From assembly GCA_002723115.1 (NCBI GenBank), contig PBNL01000017.1, forward strand, positions 1 to 62,125: a stretch of DNA of 62,125 nt. Reading direction: 5' to 3'. Both the position numbers and the translations under genes were made by a program. This document shows, one piece after another, positions 27,621 to 36,317 of the stretch. This DNA comes from Methanobacteriota archaeon. GTDB taxonomy: Bacteria > Bacteroidota > Bacteroidia > Flavobacteriales_D > Sanyastnellaceae. Each line of letters opens with the position of its first letter. The first letter of the stretch is position 1. The notes below the pieces were generated by a model. It did not search any database. It was given only the letters and a program-made list of their open reading frames with translations, and had not been told where the DNA came from.

Positions 27621-28861
27621 TTTGATCTCATTGCGTCAACTGGTGGCATGTTAGCTGCTGATAATGCTGGAGCAATTCCTGCTATTAAACCAGAAACAAC
27701 TGCAATACTCATCGCCAAACCTACTCTGTATAGACTCACACTTAACGTAATTCCCAGCCCTGCTAAATTAATCACTAGTATTAAAAACTGTATCGCAAGT
27801 AAGGCTAGAACAGCTCCAAAAACACAAAGAGCTATAGACTCAAAAAGGAATTGAATGAGGATGAAAGATGATTTCGCACCAAGTGCTTTTTGAATCCCAA
27901 TTATCCTAGTTCTTTCTCTAACTGAAACGAACATAATGTTTGCAATACTGAAGCATCCAACAAGGATTGCGAATATTGCAATAAACCATCCACCGAGTTC
28001 TACCTGAGTGAAAATAGCCGAAATCATTCCGGTCAGCATATCAATTTGATTTACTGAAAAATCATCGTCATCGGCGGGCCTTACCCTCCTGACACTTCTG
28101 TATTGTTGAATGATTTCATCTTTAAGCTCAGCCATCTCTACCCCATCCTTACACTTAACAAAAATCGAATTGCCTTCAGAGGAATGCACATCAAAGAATT
28201 TGGGCCCTAAAAGAGCTGGTACCATTACAAATTCATCCATACCAGCAGACACAATAGATGCTCCTTCCTTTTCTAATATCCCAATAACTTCCAATTTGAT
28301 GCCCTTGACCTTGAATTTTTTGCCTAATGCTTCCTCTGTTCCAAAGAGCTCGGTTGCTACATCACTTCCAATTACTGCAACTGGAGCTCCAGAAGCACTT
28401 TCAGAACCATTAAACAACCGACCAATCCCCAAATTCAAGCTTATAACCTCGTGGAAATTGTGAGAAACAGCAGCAAGAGTAATATTGGGCATCATGTTAT
28501 CGCCAGCCTTTAAAGAATACATTCCCTTCATCTGAAAAGCAACCGATTCCGCTAGATTAAGTCTGCTTTCAAGCTCTCGACACTCGCGAATTGTTGGTTC
28601 GCGACGTTGAATGTATTTCCACCATGGATAATCCTCACCAAAATTCCAAGGCCACTTTTGGATAAAGAAAACATCATCATCCAACATTTCAAAAGATGAA
28701 ATTAAATTCTCCTCCATTGAATCAACAACTGCAAAGACAGCACTGATCACAAAAATTCCCACCATTACTCCTAAAAGAGATAAGAATGTCCTGAGTTTAT
28801 TCATTACAATGGCATTCCATGCAAAAGCCAAACTTTCTCTGAATAAACGTAGCCACATCAT
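27617..28861 (-). CDS. ABC transporter permease, MacB-like (FtsX family)
   Basis: This 414-residue protein has an N-terminal helix (about residues 20-45), a MacB periplasmic core domain (about 50-245) and three C-terminal FtsX helices (about 285-405). RERTRIIGIQKALGAK is the cytoplasmic coupling motif shared by MacB permeases. Export of a peptide, drug or lipoprotein is possible. No ATPase gene is next to it. The start is 5 nt after an exact -7 box; a second ATG follows immediately. Confidence 0.87.
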   Translation of the reverse strand: MMWLRLFRESLAFAWNAIVMNKLRTFLSLLGVMVGIFVISAVFAVVDSMEENLISSFEMLDDDVFFIQKWPWNFGEDYPWWKYIQRREPTIRECRELESRLNLAESVAFQMKGMYSLKAGDNMMPNITLAAVSHNFHEVISLNLGIGRLFNGSESASGAPVAVIGSDVATELFGTEEALGKKFKVKGIKLEVIGILEKEGASIVSAGMDEFVMVPALLGPKFFDVHSSEGNSIFVKCKDGVEMAELKDEIIQQYRSVRRVRPADDDDFSVNQIDMLTGMISAIFTQVELGGWFIAIFAILVGCFSIANIMFVSVRERTRIIGIQKALGAKSSFILIQFLFESIALCVFGAVLALLAIQFLILVINLAGLGITLSVSLYRVGLAMSIAVVSGLIAGIAPALSAANMPPVDAMRSN

Positions 28862-28866
28862 ACTTT

Positions 28867-28874
28867 CAAAGCTA
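28867..28874 (-). promoter_or_regulatory. -7 promoter box TAGCTTTG for the MacB-like permease
   Basis: Exact TAnnTTTG match on the reverse strand, 5 nt before the ATG at 28861. The divergent purH box lies 10 bp away. Confidence 0.6.
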
Positions 28875-28884
28875 AAGCTTTATC

Positions 28885-28892
28885 TAACTTTG
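28885..28892 (+). promoter_or_regulatory. -7 promoter box TAACTTTG for purH
   Basis: Exact TAnnTTTG match. It predicts a 5' leader of about 25 nt before the ATG at 28923. Confidence 0.55.
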
Positions 28893-28922
28893 CGCCCTCA
28901 CTAATCGACTATTTTTTCTCTC

Positions 28923-30467
28923 ATGTCAGAGCAATGCAAAATCAAATCAGCACTTATTTCAGTTTTTAATAAAGACGGGCTTGCACCCATCGTAGAAGAA
29001 CTAAAAAGACTTGGTGTTACTATCTATTCGACGGGTGGCACACAAAAAACTATTGAGGATTTAGGCGGAGAAGTTGTTCCTGTAGAAAATCTGACTGATT
29101 ACCCATCAATTCTAGGTGGAAGAGTTAAGACTCTACATCCCAAAGTTTTTGGAGGCATCCTAAGCAGAAGAGATCACGAGGGCGATAGAGAACAAATGGC
29201 TCAATACGCCATATCCAACATTGACTTAGTTGTTGTTGACCTTTACCCTTTTGAAGAGACAGTCGCTAGCGGAGCAAGTGAAGAAGCTATTATTGAAAAA
29301 ATTGATATCGGAGGAATCGCTTTAATCAGGGGCGCAGCAAAAAACCACAAGGATGTTGTGATCATACCTTCTATGGACGACTATTCAACTCTACTAGATA
29401 TTCTTAAGAATAAAGACGGCGAAACTTCTCTGTCTGAAAGAACTCAACTTGCTACAAGGGCATTCAGAACGAGTTCTCACTACGATACTTTGATCAACAA
29501 ATACCTCGAGAGTGCTCTTGAGGATGTAAACCCATTAGACAATCTTAACCTTAGCGTACCTGAAAAGAAATCTCTACGTTACGGAGAAAACCCTCATCAA
29601 GAAGGACGCTTCTTTGGCAACCTTGATGACATTTTAAAGCAACTTCATGGTAAGGAGCTTTCATATAACAATCTTCTAGATGTTGACGCTGCGGTGAATC
29701 TAATGGAGGAGTTTATGGATTGCGAACCAACTTTCGCAATTCTCAAGCACAACAATGCTTGTGGTCTTGCGACTCGCAATAACCTATCTGAAGCATATGC
29801 CTCAGCTTTAGAAGGAGATCCTATTAGTGCATTTGGTGGAGTTCTTATCGCTAATAAAGCAATTGATATGGCTACTGCTGAATTGATTCACACTTTATTT
29901 TGCGAGGTAGTTATTGCTCCATCATTCGACGAAGATGCACTTGAGTTGCTTAAGGGTAAGAAAAATAGAATTTTATTAGAACGTCAAGCAACTCCTCTTC
30001 CAAAATCAATAGTGAGGACAGCTCTAAATGGCTATCTAGTTCAAGACAAAGATTCACAAATGGAATCTCCATCAGATCTAACTTGCGTTACAAATAAAAC
30101 TTCAGACGATAAAGCTATTTCTGACATGCTCTTCGCTATGAAGATTGCAAAACACACAAAGTCAAATACAATTGTCTTTGCTAAGAACAATCAATTAGTT
30201 GCTTCAGGAACAGGCCAAACCTCACGTGTAGACGCCCTCAAACAAGCTGTAGAAAAAGCGAATAACCTAGGCCTAAGTTTAGAAGGTGCAGTTATGGCAT
30301 CGGATGCCTTTTTCCCTTTCCCAGATTGTGTAACACTTGCTTCTGAAGCTGGCATCAAGCACGTTGTCCAACCTGGTGGTTCTATTAACGATAGTAAGAG
30401 CATTGACGCCTGCAATGAACTTGGACTAGCGATGTATACTACAGGAGTTAGACACTTCCGTCACTAG
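28923..30467 (+). CDS. purH: Bifunctional AICAR transformylase / IMP cyclohydrolase
   Basis: PurH carries out the last two steps of IMP synthesis. The N-terminal IMP cyclohydrolase domain (about residues 1-195) shows STGGTQKTI and GGRVKTLHPKVFGGILSRR. The C-terminal transformylase domain has KKSLRYGENPHQ, ILKHNNACG and DAFFPFPDCV. The 514-residue length is typical. It has its own promoter divergent from the permease gene, and mreB follows after about 125 bp. Confidence 0.97.
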   Translation: MSEQCKIKSALISVFNKDGLAPIVEELKRLGVTIYSTGGTQKTIEDLGGEVVPVENLTDYPSILGGRVKTLHPKVFGGILSRRDHEGDREQMAQYAISNIDLVVVDLYPFEETVASGASEEAIIEKIDIGGIALIRGAAKNHKDVVIIPSMDDYSTLLDILKNKDGETSLSERTQLATRAFRTSSHYDTLINKYLESALEDVNPLDNLNLSVPEKKSLRYGENPHQEGRFFGNLDDILKQLHGKELSYNNLLDVDAAVNLMEEFMDCEPTFAILKHNNACGLATRNNLSEAYASALEGDPISAFGGVLIANKAIDMATAELIHTLFCEVVIAPSFDEDALELLKGKKNRILLERQATPLPKSIVRTALNGYLVQDKDSQMESPSDLTCVTNKTSDDKAISDMLFAMKIAKHTKSNTIVFAKNNQLVASGTGQTSRVDALKQAVEKANNLGLSLEGAVMASDAFFPFPDCVTLASEAGIKHVVQPGGSINDSKSIDACNELGLAMYTTGVRHFRH

Positions 30468-30582
30468 TTGAATAATTAACAACGTATCGACAGCTGATCT
30501 TTGCGTTTTCAACTATTCTTACAACTTATTAACTTCTGTGCAAATTGACGTTTTAAGCTATCCGTTTGCGAGGCATAAAACG

Positions 30583-30590
30583 TAAATTTG
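30583..30590 (+). promoter_or_regulatory. -7 promoter box TAAATTTG for the mreBCD-mrdA-rodA operon
   Basis: Exact TAnnTTTG match, 3 nt before the mreB ATG at 30594. The box contains an in-frame TTG at 30588 that can be mistaken for the start codon. Confidence 0.6.
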
Positions 30591-30593
30591 AGT

Positions 30594-31622
30594 ATGGGTC
30601 TTTTTAATTTCTTCGTACAGGACATTGCCATCGATTTGGGAACGGCAAATACCATCATTTACTACCAAGACAAAGTAGTAGTTGACCAACCATCAATTGT
30701 AGCAAAGGACATTAAAACTGGAAAGGCTGTTGCCATAGGCAGATTAGCCCAACAGATGCAAGGGAAGACCCACAAAAACATCGAAACCATAAGACCATTA
30801 CGCGACGGTGTTATCGCAGATTTCGAATCAGCGGAACAGATGATCAAAGGCATGATAGCCATGATCAATGAAAATAAAAAGTCTTGGTTTACTCCTTCTC
30901 ACAGAATGGTAATCTGCATTCCATCAGGTATTACCGACGTTGAGAAAAGAGCCGTTAAAGACAGTGCTGAACACGCTGGAGGCAAAGAAGTATATCTTAT
31001 CCATGAGCCTATGGCTGCAGCAATTGGAATTGGAATTGATGTAGAAGAGCCTATGGGCAATATGATTGTAGACATAGGGGGAGGTACTTCTGAAATTGCA
31101 GTGATTGCACTTGGAGGAATTGTGACTGACACAAACATTAGAATTGCAGGTGATGAATTCACTAGAGACATCATAGATTACATGCGTCGACAGCACAATA
31201 TGCTCATTGGAGAGCGTACAGCTGAAAACGTTAAAATCAATGTTGGATCTGCAATGACTAAGTTAGATAATCCGCCGGAAGACTATTCAGTTCTTGGGCG
31301 TGATCTTCTTACAGGTCATCCAAAAGAAATTATCGTGAGCTATTCTGAAATTGCTCAAGCGTTAGATAAGAGTATTAGCAAAATTGAAGATTCAATTCAC
31401 ACTGCTTTAAACCAAACTCCTCCTGAACTTAGTGCTGACATCTTCAGAACTGGAATTTACTTAGCTGGAGGAGGTGCTCTTTTAAGAGGGTTGGACAAGA
31501 GAATCTCTGCAAGAACAAAACTACCAGTACACATAGCAGAGGATCCGCTTCACGCAGTAGCGAAGGGGACAGCTATTGCATTGAAAAACATAGATAGGTT
31601 CCCGTTCTTAATGAGCGAGTAA
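30594..31622 (+). CDS. mreB: Rod-shape-determining protein MreB
   Basis: MreB is the bacterial actin that guides cell-wall elongation at the inner membrane. From the ATG at 30594 it reads MGLFNFFVQDIAIDLGTANT, the normal Bacteroidota start with the phosphate-1 loop. IVDIGGGTSEIAV and LAGGGALLRGLD mark the actin fold. The 342-residue length is typical. It leads the operon mreB-mreC-mreD-mrdA-rodA, where each start overlaps or nearly touches the previous stop. Confidence 0.97.
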   Translation: MGLFNFFVQDIAIDLGTANTIIYYQDKVVVDQPSIVAKDIKTGKAVAIGRLAQQMQGKTHKNIETIRPLRDGVIADFESAEQMIKGMIAMINENKKSWFTPSHRMVICIPSGITDVEKRAVKDSAEHAGGKEVYLIHEPMAAAIGIGIDVEEPMGNMIVDIGGGTSEIAVIALGGIVTDTNIRIAGDEFTRDIIDYMRRQHNMLIGERTAENVKINVGSAMTKLDNPPEDYSVLGRDLLTGHPKEIIVSYSEIAQALDKSISKIEDSIHTALNQTPPELSADIFRTGIYLAGGGALLRGLDKRISARTKLPVHIAEDPLHAVAKGTAIALKNIDRFPFLMSE

Positions 31623-31623
31623 G

Positions 31624-32451
31624 TTGCGTAACCTAATTAATCTCATAATTAGAAATCACCGATTGGTGATTTTCTGCATTCTCGAGATCGTAGCTTTAAA
31701 CTGGCTTGTAAACACCCATTCTATTCACAGTAGCAGGATGTCCTCTGTAGGCATTAAATATGCCAATAGTTGGACTGATATGGTAGGACAAGTACACACT
31801 TATAGAAGTGTACAAGACCAAAACAAAGCACTCAACCAAGAAAATTCCAGACTTAGAACAGAGTTACAAAGACTGAAAAAATATGTGCCAATGAAGCACA
31901 GATCTTCTGTTACTAAGTCTTTAGACACCAACATTTGGACAAGTATACCTGCTGAAATAGTAAGAACATCTACTCATATGCACAATAATCTTCTAGTTGC
32001 AAACAGGGGGTTAAATGATGGAGTAATTGAGGGTTCAGGTATGCTAGATAATGGCCACTTAGCTGGCAAAGTGATTGAGGTGACTGACCGTGAATCTCTG
32101 ATATTTCCAATTATTCACGACAATATTGAGTGGAGTGTACGAATTGGAGATGAAGGTTCAGTTGGGAGGTTAGTTTGGGATGGTGAGAATCTCAAAACTG
32201 CAAAAGTTGTAGACATCGCTAAATCATCTTTAGTTCTACCTGGCGATGAGGTTTTTACAACTGGTTTTCAGGGAGTATTCCCTGCTGACATTCTAGTTGG
32301 AGAAGTAAACAAGGTTGCCGTAACTGAGGCTGATGATTTCAAGACTGTTATAGTAAAACTTGGCGTAGACTACAGCAGTATAAGGTTTGTTGAATTCTTG
32401 ACTGACAAACGTATTTCTAAATCTGATTCTCTAATTAACTCCTCACTATGA
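31624..32451 (+). CDS. mreC: Rod-shape-determining protein MreC
   Basis: MreC is a periplasmic scaffold of the elongasome. The 275-residue protein has one N-terminal membrane helix (about residues 10-28), a coiled coil (about 55-90, with QDQNKALNQENSRLRTELQRL split over it) and a beta-rich domain with VANRGLNDGVIEGSGM. It uses a TTG start one base after the mreB stop; no better start is nearby. mreD overlaps its end by 4 bp. Confidence 0.92.
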   Translation: MRNLINLIIRNHRLVIFCILEIVALNWLVNTHSIHSSRMSSVGIKYANSWTDMVGQVHTYRSVQDQNKALNQENSRLRTELQRLKKYVPMKHRSSVTKSLDTNIWTSIPAEIVRTSTHMHNNLLVANRGLNDGVIEGSGMLDNGHLAGKVIEVTDRESLIFPIIHDNIEWSVRIGDEGSVGRLVWDGENLKTAKVVDIAKSSLVLPGDEVFTTGFQGVFPADILVGEVNKVAVTEADDFKTVIVKLGVDYSSIRFVEFLTDKRISKSDSLINSSL

Positions 32452-32996
32452 ACAACGCGTTAAAGTCTATAGGAGTACTGCTACTCACGATATTACTTCA
32501 AATTGTAATCTTTAGATTTGGAGTATTTGCAGGTGGTAGGGCAATCATATTTTTCCATTTGTACGGTCTGGTACTACTTCCAATAGGCTGGCATAAAACA
32601 TCATATCTATTCATAGGAGCTTTCTCAGGCGCTTTGATTGATTTAATTGTTTTAGGTGGTGGATTGAATATGGCTGCTGGCGCATTCATTGGATTACTAT
32701 TACCTCACATATCAAATGCAATTGCACCAAGAGATGGATTTACTAAAGGGCATATCATTAGTGCACTTAAAGATGGTTGGGGTCGTTTCCAAAGCTATAG
32801 TTTTTTGATCGCTTCTATTTACTCCTTTGCGATTTTTGTGATAGAAAGCGGCAGATTAGTAATGTTGTTAAATTCAATTTGGAAGGCAATATTGTCTGGT
32901 GTTCTAAACCTGGTGTTGATGGGTATTGCACAGGGATTGTTTGGGCTAAAGAGGAAGAGCAAAAAATCAAAAATTAGCGCATATCCTTGGTCATGA
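32448..32996 (+). CDS. mreD: Rod-shape-determining protein MreD
   Basis: This 182-residue protein has five or six hydrophobic segments and is identified mainly by its fixed place between mreC and mrdA. MreD is a membrane partner of MreC in the elongasome. The ATG overlaps the mreC stop (ATGA), and the next gene's ATG overlaps the mreD stop in the same way. Confidence 0.88.
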   Translation: MNNALKSIGVLLLTILLQIVIFRFGVFAGGRAIIFFHLYGLVLLPIGWHKTSYLFIGAFSGALIDLIVLGGGLNMAAGAFIGLLLPHISNAIAPRDGFTKGHIISALKDGWGRFQSYSFLIASIYSFAIFVIESGRLVMLLNSIWKAILSGVLNLVLMGIAQGLFGLKRKSKKSKISAYPWS

Positions 32997-34801
32997 GAAA
33001 CTCAGATTTAAAAAGAAGATCTTTAGTTTTCATTGCCATCGTAGTGCTTATTGCTTGCATATTCATTGCTAAACTCACTCACCTTCAGCTTATATCATCA
33101 GAGTGGTCAAATTACGCAGGAAGATTAACCGAGGACAGAGAAAGGTTAGACCCAATTAGGGGGCAGTTTTTAGATAGAAACGGAGAGCTTCTCGTTACAA
33201 ATATTGCGTCTTACGATCTATTAATCACTCCAAGGAAGGCTGTTGATTTAGACACACTTGCTCTAGCAGAGTTAATTGGTTGGGAGGTTGAAAGATTGAT
33301 TGAACAGTTGGACAAAGCATCTAATTATTCTAGATATGTCGCATCTGTTTTAGTCAAGCAACTCAACTATAAGGAATACGCTCAGATTTCAAAAGAACTC
33401 TATCAGTTTCCTGGAATAAAAGCTAGAACACGTTCAATTAGGTCAAATGTTGCTGGTGTTGCTGGCCACTTGATTGGAGAGTATCGAGAAGCAGACCAAA
33501 AGGATCTTAACTCAGACAAGTTTTACTCACTTGGGGATTACAAAGGAAAGTCTGGACTTGAGGCAAGACACGAAAAAGATTTAAGAGGAGTTCCTGGCGC
33601 TAGGTATCACATTGTCGACGTAAGAAATAATAAGAGAGAGATACTTGCTGACCTAGATACTATGCCCATATCTGGAAGTGATATAACGCTCACATTGGAT
33701 TTGGGTTTACAGCGTTTTGCTGAAGAGTTAATGGAGGGTAAGCGTGGCTCAGTTGTGGCGATAGAGCCAAGTACAGGTGAGGTTTTGGCTATTGTTTCTT
33801 CACCTTTTTACGATGCAGACGATTTAACTGGTTCACGTCGTGGAGTAGTCTACGACAGTCTTAGAACCCACCCACATAAGCCACTTTACAATAGAGCTTT
33901 GAGAGGAACTTACAGACCGGGGTCAATTTTTAAAATGCTTCAGGGGTTAATCGCACTGGATGAGGGAGTAATTTATCCTCATAGCGTGATTGAGTGTAAT
34001 CGAGAAATTATCGGTTGTCATGGAGAACACACTGCTGACAATTTAACCCAAGCAATTACTCACTCATGCAATCCTTATTTCAGAGAGGTAATGAGAAGAG
34101 TTGTATTGAGAGGCAAGGACGAGAATCACTTAGTTGACGCATCAATAGGTTTGACTAATTGGAATGAGCGTGTAGAGGATTTTGGCTTTGGAACAGACCT
34201 GGGTGGCAACTTGCCCGGCACACGTAAAGGCCAAATACCTAGCTCAGGGTATTACGACGGCATTTATGGAAAAACACATTGGGGCTATTCTACCATCTAT
34301 TCAATTTCAATAGGTGAAGGAGAACTTTTAACTACTCCTTTACAGATGGCGAACCTTGCATGCATTATTGCTAATAGAGGAACTTACAGAGAACCACATG
34401 CAATTAGGGATCTTGGCGGAAGAGGAAAGCCTGAAGGAGAAGACAACCTGCATGAAACAAGCGTGAATCCCAAACATTTTGATCCAGTTATTGACGCTAT
34501 GCAACTAGTAATAGAAGACGAGACTGGAACTGCTCGCAGAGCAAGAGTTGAGGGAATAGAAATTTGTGGAAAAACCGGTACAGTCCAAAACAAAGGCGAC
34601 CTAGACCATAGCGCATTCATAGCCTTCGCCCCTAGAGAAAACCCCAAAATCGCCCTAAGCGTTTACGTTGAATACTCAGGCCATGGCGGAACATGGTCTG
34701 CACCAATAGCTGGACTACTAATTGAAAAATACCTAACCGATTCAATTAAGTACAAGCACAGATTGGACAGGGTTCTAACATTTGAAGTTGATGAGTTATA
34801 G
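32993..34801 (+). CDS. mrdA: Penicillin-binding protein 2
   Basis: PBP2 is the transpeptidase of cell elongation. From the ATG at 32993 it has about 602 residues: an N-terminal helix (about 10-30), a dimerisation domain and the transpeptidase domain. Motifs are SIFK (Ser311, Lys314), THSCN and CGKTGTVQN. An in-frame TTG at 32987 is less likely, since the ATG overlaps the mreD stop. It works with RodA, whose gene overlaps its end. Confidence 0.95.
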   Translation: MRNSDLKRRSLVFIAIVVLIACIFIAKLTHLQLISSEWSNYAGRLTEDRERLDPIRGQFLDRNGELLVTNIASYDLLITPRKAVDLDTLALAELIGWEVERLIEQLDKASNYSRYVASVLVKQLNYKEYAQISKELYQFPGIKARTRSIRSNVAGVAGHLIGEYREADQKDLNSDKFYSLGDYKGKSGLEARHEKDLRGVPGARYHIVDVRNNKREILADLDTMPISGSDITLTLDLGLQRFAEELMEGKRGSVVAIEPSTGEVLAIVSSPFYDADDLTGSRRGVVYDSLRTHPHKPLYNRALRGTYRPGSIFKMLQGLIALDEGVIYPHSVIECNREIIGCHGEHTADNLTQAITHSCNPYFREVMRRVVLRGKDENHLVDASIGLTNWNERVEDFGFGTDLGGNLPGTRKGQIPSSGYYDGIYGKTHWGYSTIYSISIGEGELLTTPLQMANLACIIANRGTYREPHAIRDLGGRGKPEGEDNLHETSVNPKHFDPVIDAMQLVIEDETGTARRARVEGIEICGKTGTVQNKGDLDHSAFIAFAPRENPKIALSVYVEYSGHGGTWSAPIAGLLIEKYLTDSIKYKHRLDRVLTFEVDEL

Positions 34802-36086
34802 AAAAGCTTCAATATTAAAAAACCTTGATTGGTTCCTGGTTACTCTGGTTGTGCTCCTAGTATTTTTTGGGTGGGTAAATATTATTAGTGCAACATCTAA
34901 TATTGAATTAGCTGATTGGTTAGACTGGAATGGTAAGGCTGGAAAGCAATTGCTTTGGATGGGGATATGTGTGTTGTTTGGGTTAGTGATTGTCAACATT
35001 GAATCAGAGTTCTTCATAAGAACTTCTATGTTGCAATATTTATTTACACTTCTACTTCTTGTTGCAGTTTTAATTATAGGCAAAAAGATAGGAGGAGCTC
35101 GTTCATGGTTCAGCCTAGGAGGATTCAGCCTTCAGCCAAGTGAATTTGCCAAACCTACTACTGCACTTGCTCTTGCATATTATTTGAGCCGTGACTCCTC
35201 AAAATGGAAGAGCCTTAGATCCAGAATTTTATCCATTTTAATTGTAGGTCTTCCTGCTGGGTTGATACTATTGCAACCTGATGCGGGTACTGTTTTGGTA
35301 TTTGCCGGGTTTGTGTTTGTACTATATCGAGAAGGGCTTTCAGGTAATGTCTTGATATTAGGTTTTGCTTCATTGTTACTGGCAATTGCAACTATTCTAT
35401 TTGGGTCTTGGGGGGGAATTGAATGGTTCTGGGGGGGATGGGTTATTTTGGGCTCAGGTATACTTTATATCATAAGAGAAGCAACAGTTCCTAGAAAGAG
35501 AAAGAGCTTGACAATGTGGGGGAGCATTATGCTAATTGCAGGCCTTTTTTTAAGTGTGGGTCTTCATACAGGCATGGAGAAAGTATTGAAACCTCATCAG
35601 AAAGAGAGGATTCATGTGTTGTTTGGAATTGATGTAAACAATCCTGATGCAGACTACAATATCAGGCATGCTAAAGCAGCTATTGGAAGTGGAGGATTTT
35701 CGGGTAAAGGTTGGATGAATGGACCTATGACAGCTTATAGTTTCGTCCCTGAACAAGAGACGGATTTCATATTCTGCACTATTGGAGAAGAGTGGGGATA
35801 TATCGGTAGCTTTTTCGTTGTCTTATTATTTACAATGCTAATAATTAGAGTTGTTGTAATTGCAGAAAGGCAGCGCTCCAGATTTACTAGAGTATATGCT
35901 TATGGAGTTGCTAGTATATTATTTATGCACTTCCTTGTCAATATTGGAATGGTTCTAGGTCTTGCTCCTGTGATAGGAATTCCTCTTCCTTTTTTCAGTT
36001 ACGGTGGATCATCTCTACTAGGCTTTACTTTCCTTTTATCTGTACTCTTAAGACTAGATGGCGAGCGATTTAAGATGTTGCGCTAA
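34791..36086 (+). CDS. rodA: Peptidoglycan glycosyltransferase RodA
   Basis: RodA is the SEDS-family polymerase that pairs with PBP2. The 431-residue protein has about ten membrane helices and the SEDS signatures GGARSWFSLGGFSLQPSEFAK and GIPLPFFSYGGSSLL (given in part). I prefer the ATG at 34791 over an in-frame TTG at 34782. It overlaps the mrdA stop by 11 bp and ends the operon. Confidence 0.95.
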   Translation: MSYRKASILKNLDWFLVTLVVLLVFFGWVNIISATSNIELADWLDWNGKAGKQLLWMGICVLFGLVIVNIESEFFIRTSMLQYLFTLLLLVAVLIIGKKIGGARSWFSLGGFSLQPSEFAKPTTALALAYYLSRDSSKWKSLRSRILSILIVGLPAGLILLQPDAGTVLVFAGFVFVLYREGLSGNVLILGFASLLLAIATILFGSWGGIEWFWGGWVILGSGILYIIREATVPRKRKSLTMWGSIMLIAGLFLSVGLHTGMEKVLKPHQKERIHVLFGIDVNNPDADYNIRHAKAAIGSGGFSGKGWMNGPMTAYSFVPEQETDFIFCTIGEEWGYIGSFFVVLLFTMLIIRVVVIAERQRSRFTRVYAYGVASILFMHFLVNIGMVLGLAPVIGIPLPFFSYGGSSLLGFTFLLSVLLRLDGERFKMLR

Positions 36087-36137
36087 TAGCATTTATAGAG
36101 AAAAATCATACGTTAGTAGAAGTTTTTCACTCATTCA

Positions 36138-36169
36138 TTTGGAAAATTCCAAAAGACAGTTCATATTTG
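36138..36169 (+). promoter_or_regulatory. Promoter of the cysteine leader: -33 TTTG and -7 CATATTTG
   Basis: TTTG at 36138-36141 and CATATTTG at 36162-36169 (seven of eight to TAnnTTTG) are separated by 20 bp, close to the Bacteroidota arrangement. The -7 box ends 4 nt before the leader ATG at 36174, so transcription should start at or beside that ATG. It is the only promoter here where I see both elements. Confidence 0.65.
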
Positions 36170-36173
36170 TTTC

Positions 36174-36251
36174 ATGCTATTCGTACTAAATACATGTTGT
36201 TGCTGTTGCGGCCCTGAAAAGGGAGGCAACCTAGATGTGTATGTACGTTAA
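36174..36251 (+). CDS. Cysteine-codon leader peptide (attenuator)
   Basis: This 25-codon frame reads MLFVLNTCCCCCGPEKGGNL and then DVYVR before TAA. Codons 8-12 are five cysteine codons in a row (TGT TGT TGC TGT TGC, 36195-36209), in a protein set where cysteine is rare. It lies between a promoter and an intrinsic terminator, directly before a cysteine synthase gene. The obvious role is to sense charged tRNA-Cys by ribosome stalling. No Shine-Dalgarno fits; the ATG is 4 nt from the -7 box, so translation would be leaderless. Confidence 0.8.
   Translation: MLFVLNTCCCCCGPEKGGNLDVYVR
36205..36230 (+). promoter_or_regulatory. Leader hairpin overlapping the cysteine codons
   Basis: GTTGC (36205-36209) pairs with GCAAC (36226-36230), and CCCT (36212-36215) pairs with AGGG (36220-36223) around a GAAA tetraloop. 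The 5' arm lies in the last cysteine codons. The 3' side holds the bases that can otherwise pair with the terminator. A ribosome stalled on the cysteine codons would block this hairpin. Confidence 0.6.
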
Positions 36252-36285
36252 TAATTTTTTTGAACCGTATCCAACTAGAGCCTCC
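36222..36285 (+). promoter_or_regulatory. Predicted antiterminator pairing
   Basis: GGAGGC (36222-36227) is complementary to GCCTCC (36280-36285) in the terminator's 5' arm. Next to it CTAG (36231-36234) pairs with CTAG (36275-36278). The two blocks give ten pairs split by a small internal loop. This fold excludes both the leader hairpin and the terminator. Stability was judged by eye only. Confidence 0.55.
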
Positions 36286-36306
36286 GATTTATCGGGGGCT
36301 TTTTTT
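36279..36306 (+). terminator. Intrinsic terminator (attenuator) before cysteine synthase
   Basis: AGCCTCCGAT (36279-36288) and ATCGGGGGCT (36291-36300) form a 10 bp stem with one G-T pair, followed by T residues at 36300-36306. It ends 11 nt before the ATG of the cysteine synthase gene and after the leader stop codon, so it can only act as an attenuator for that gene or a block on read-through from rodA. Confidence 0.85.
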
Positions 36307-36317
36307 ATGCTTATAAT

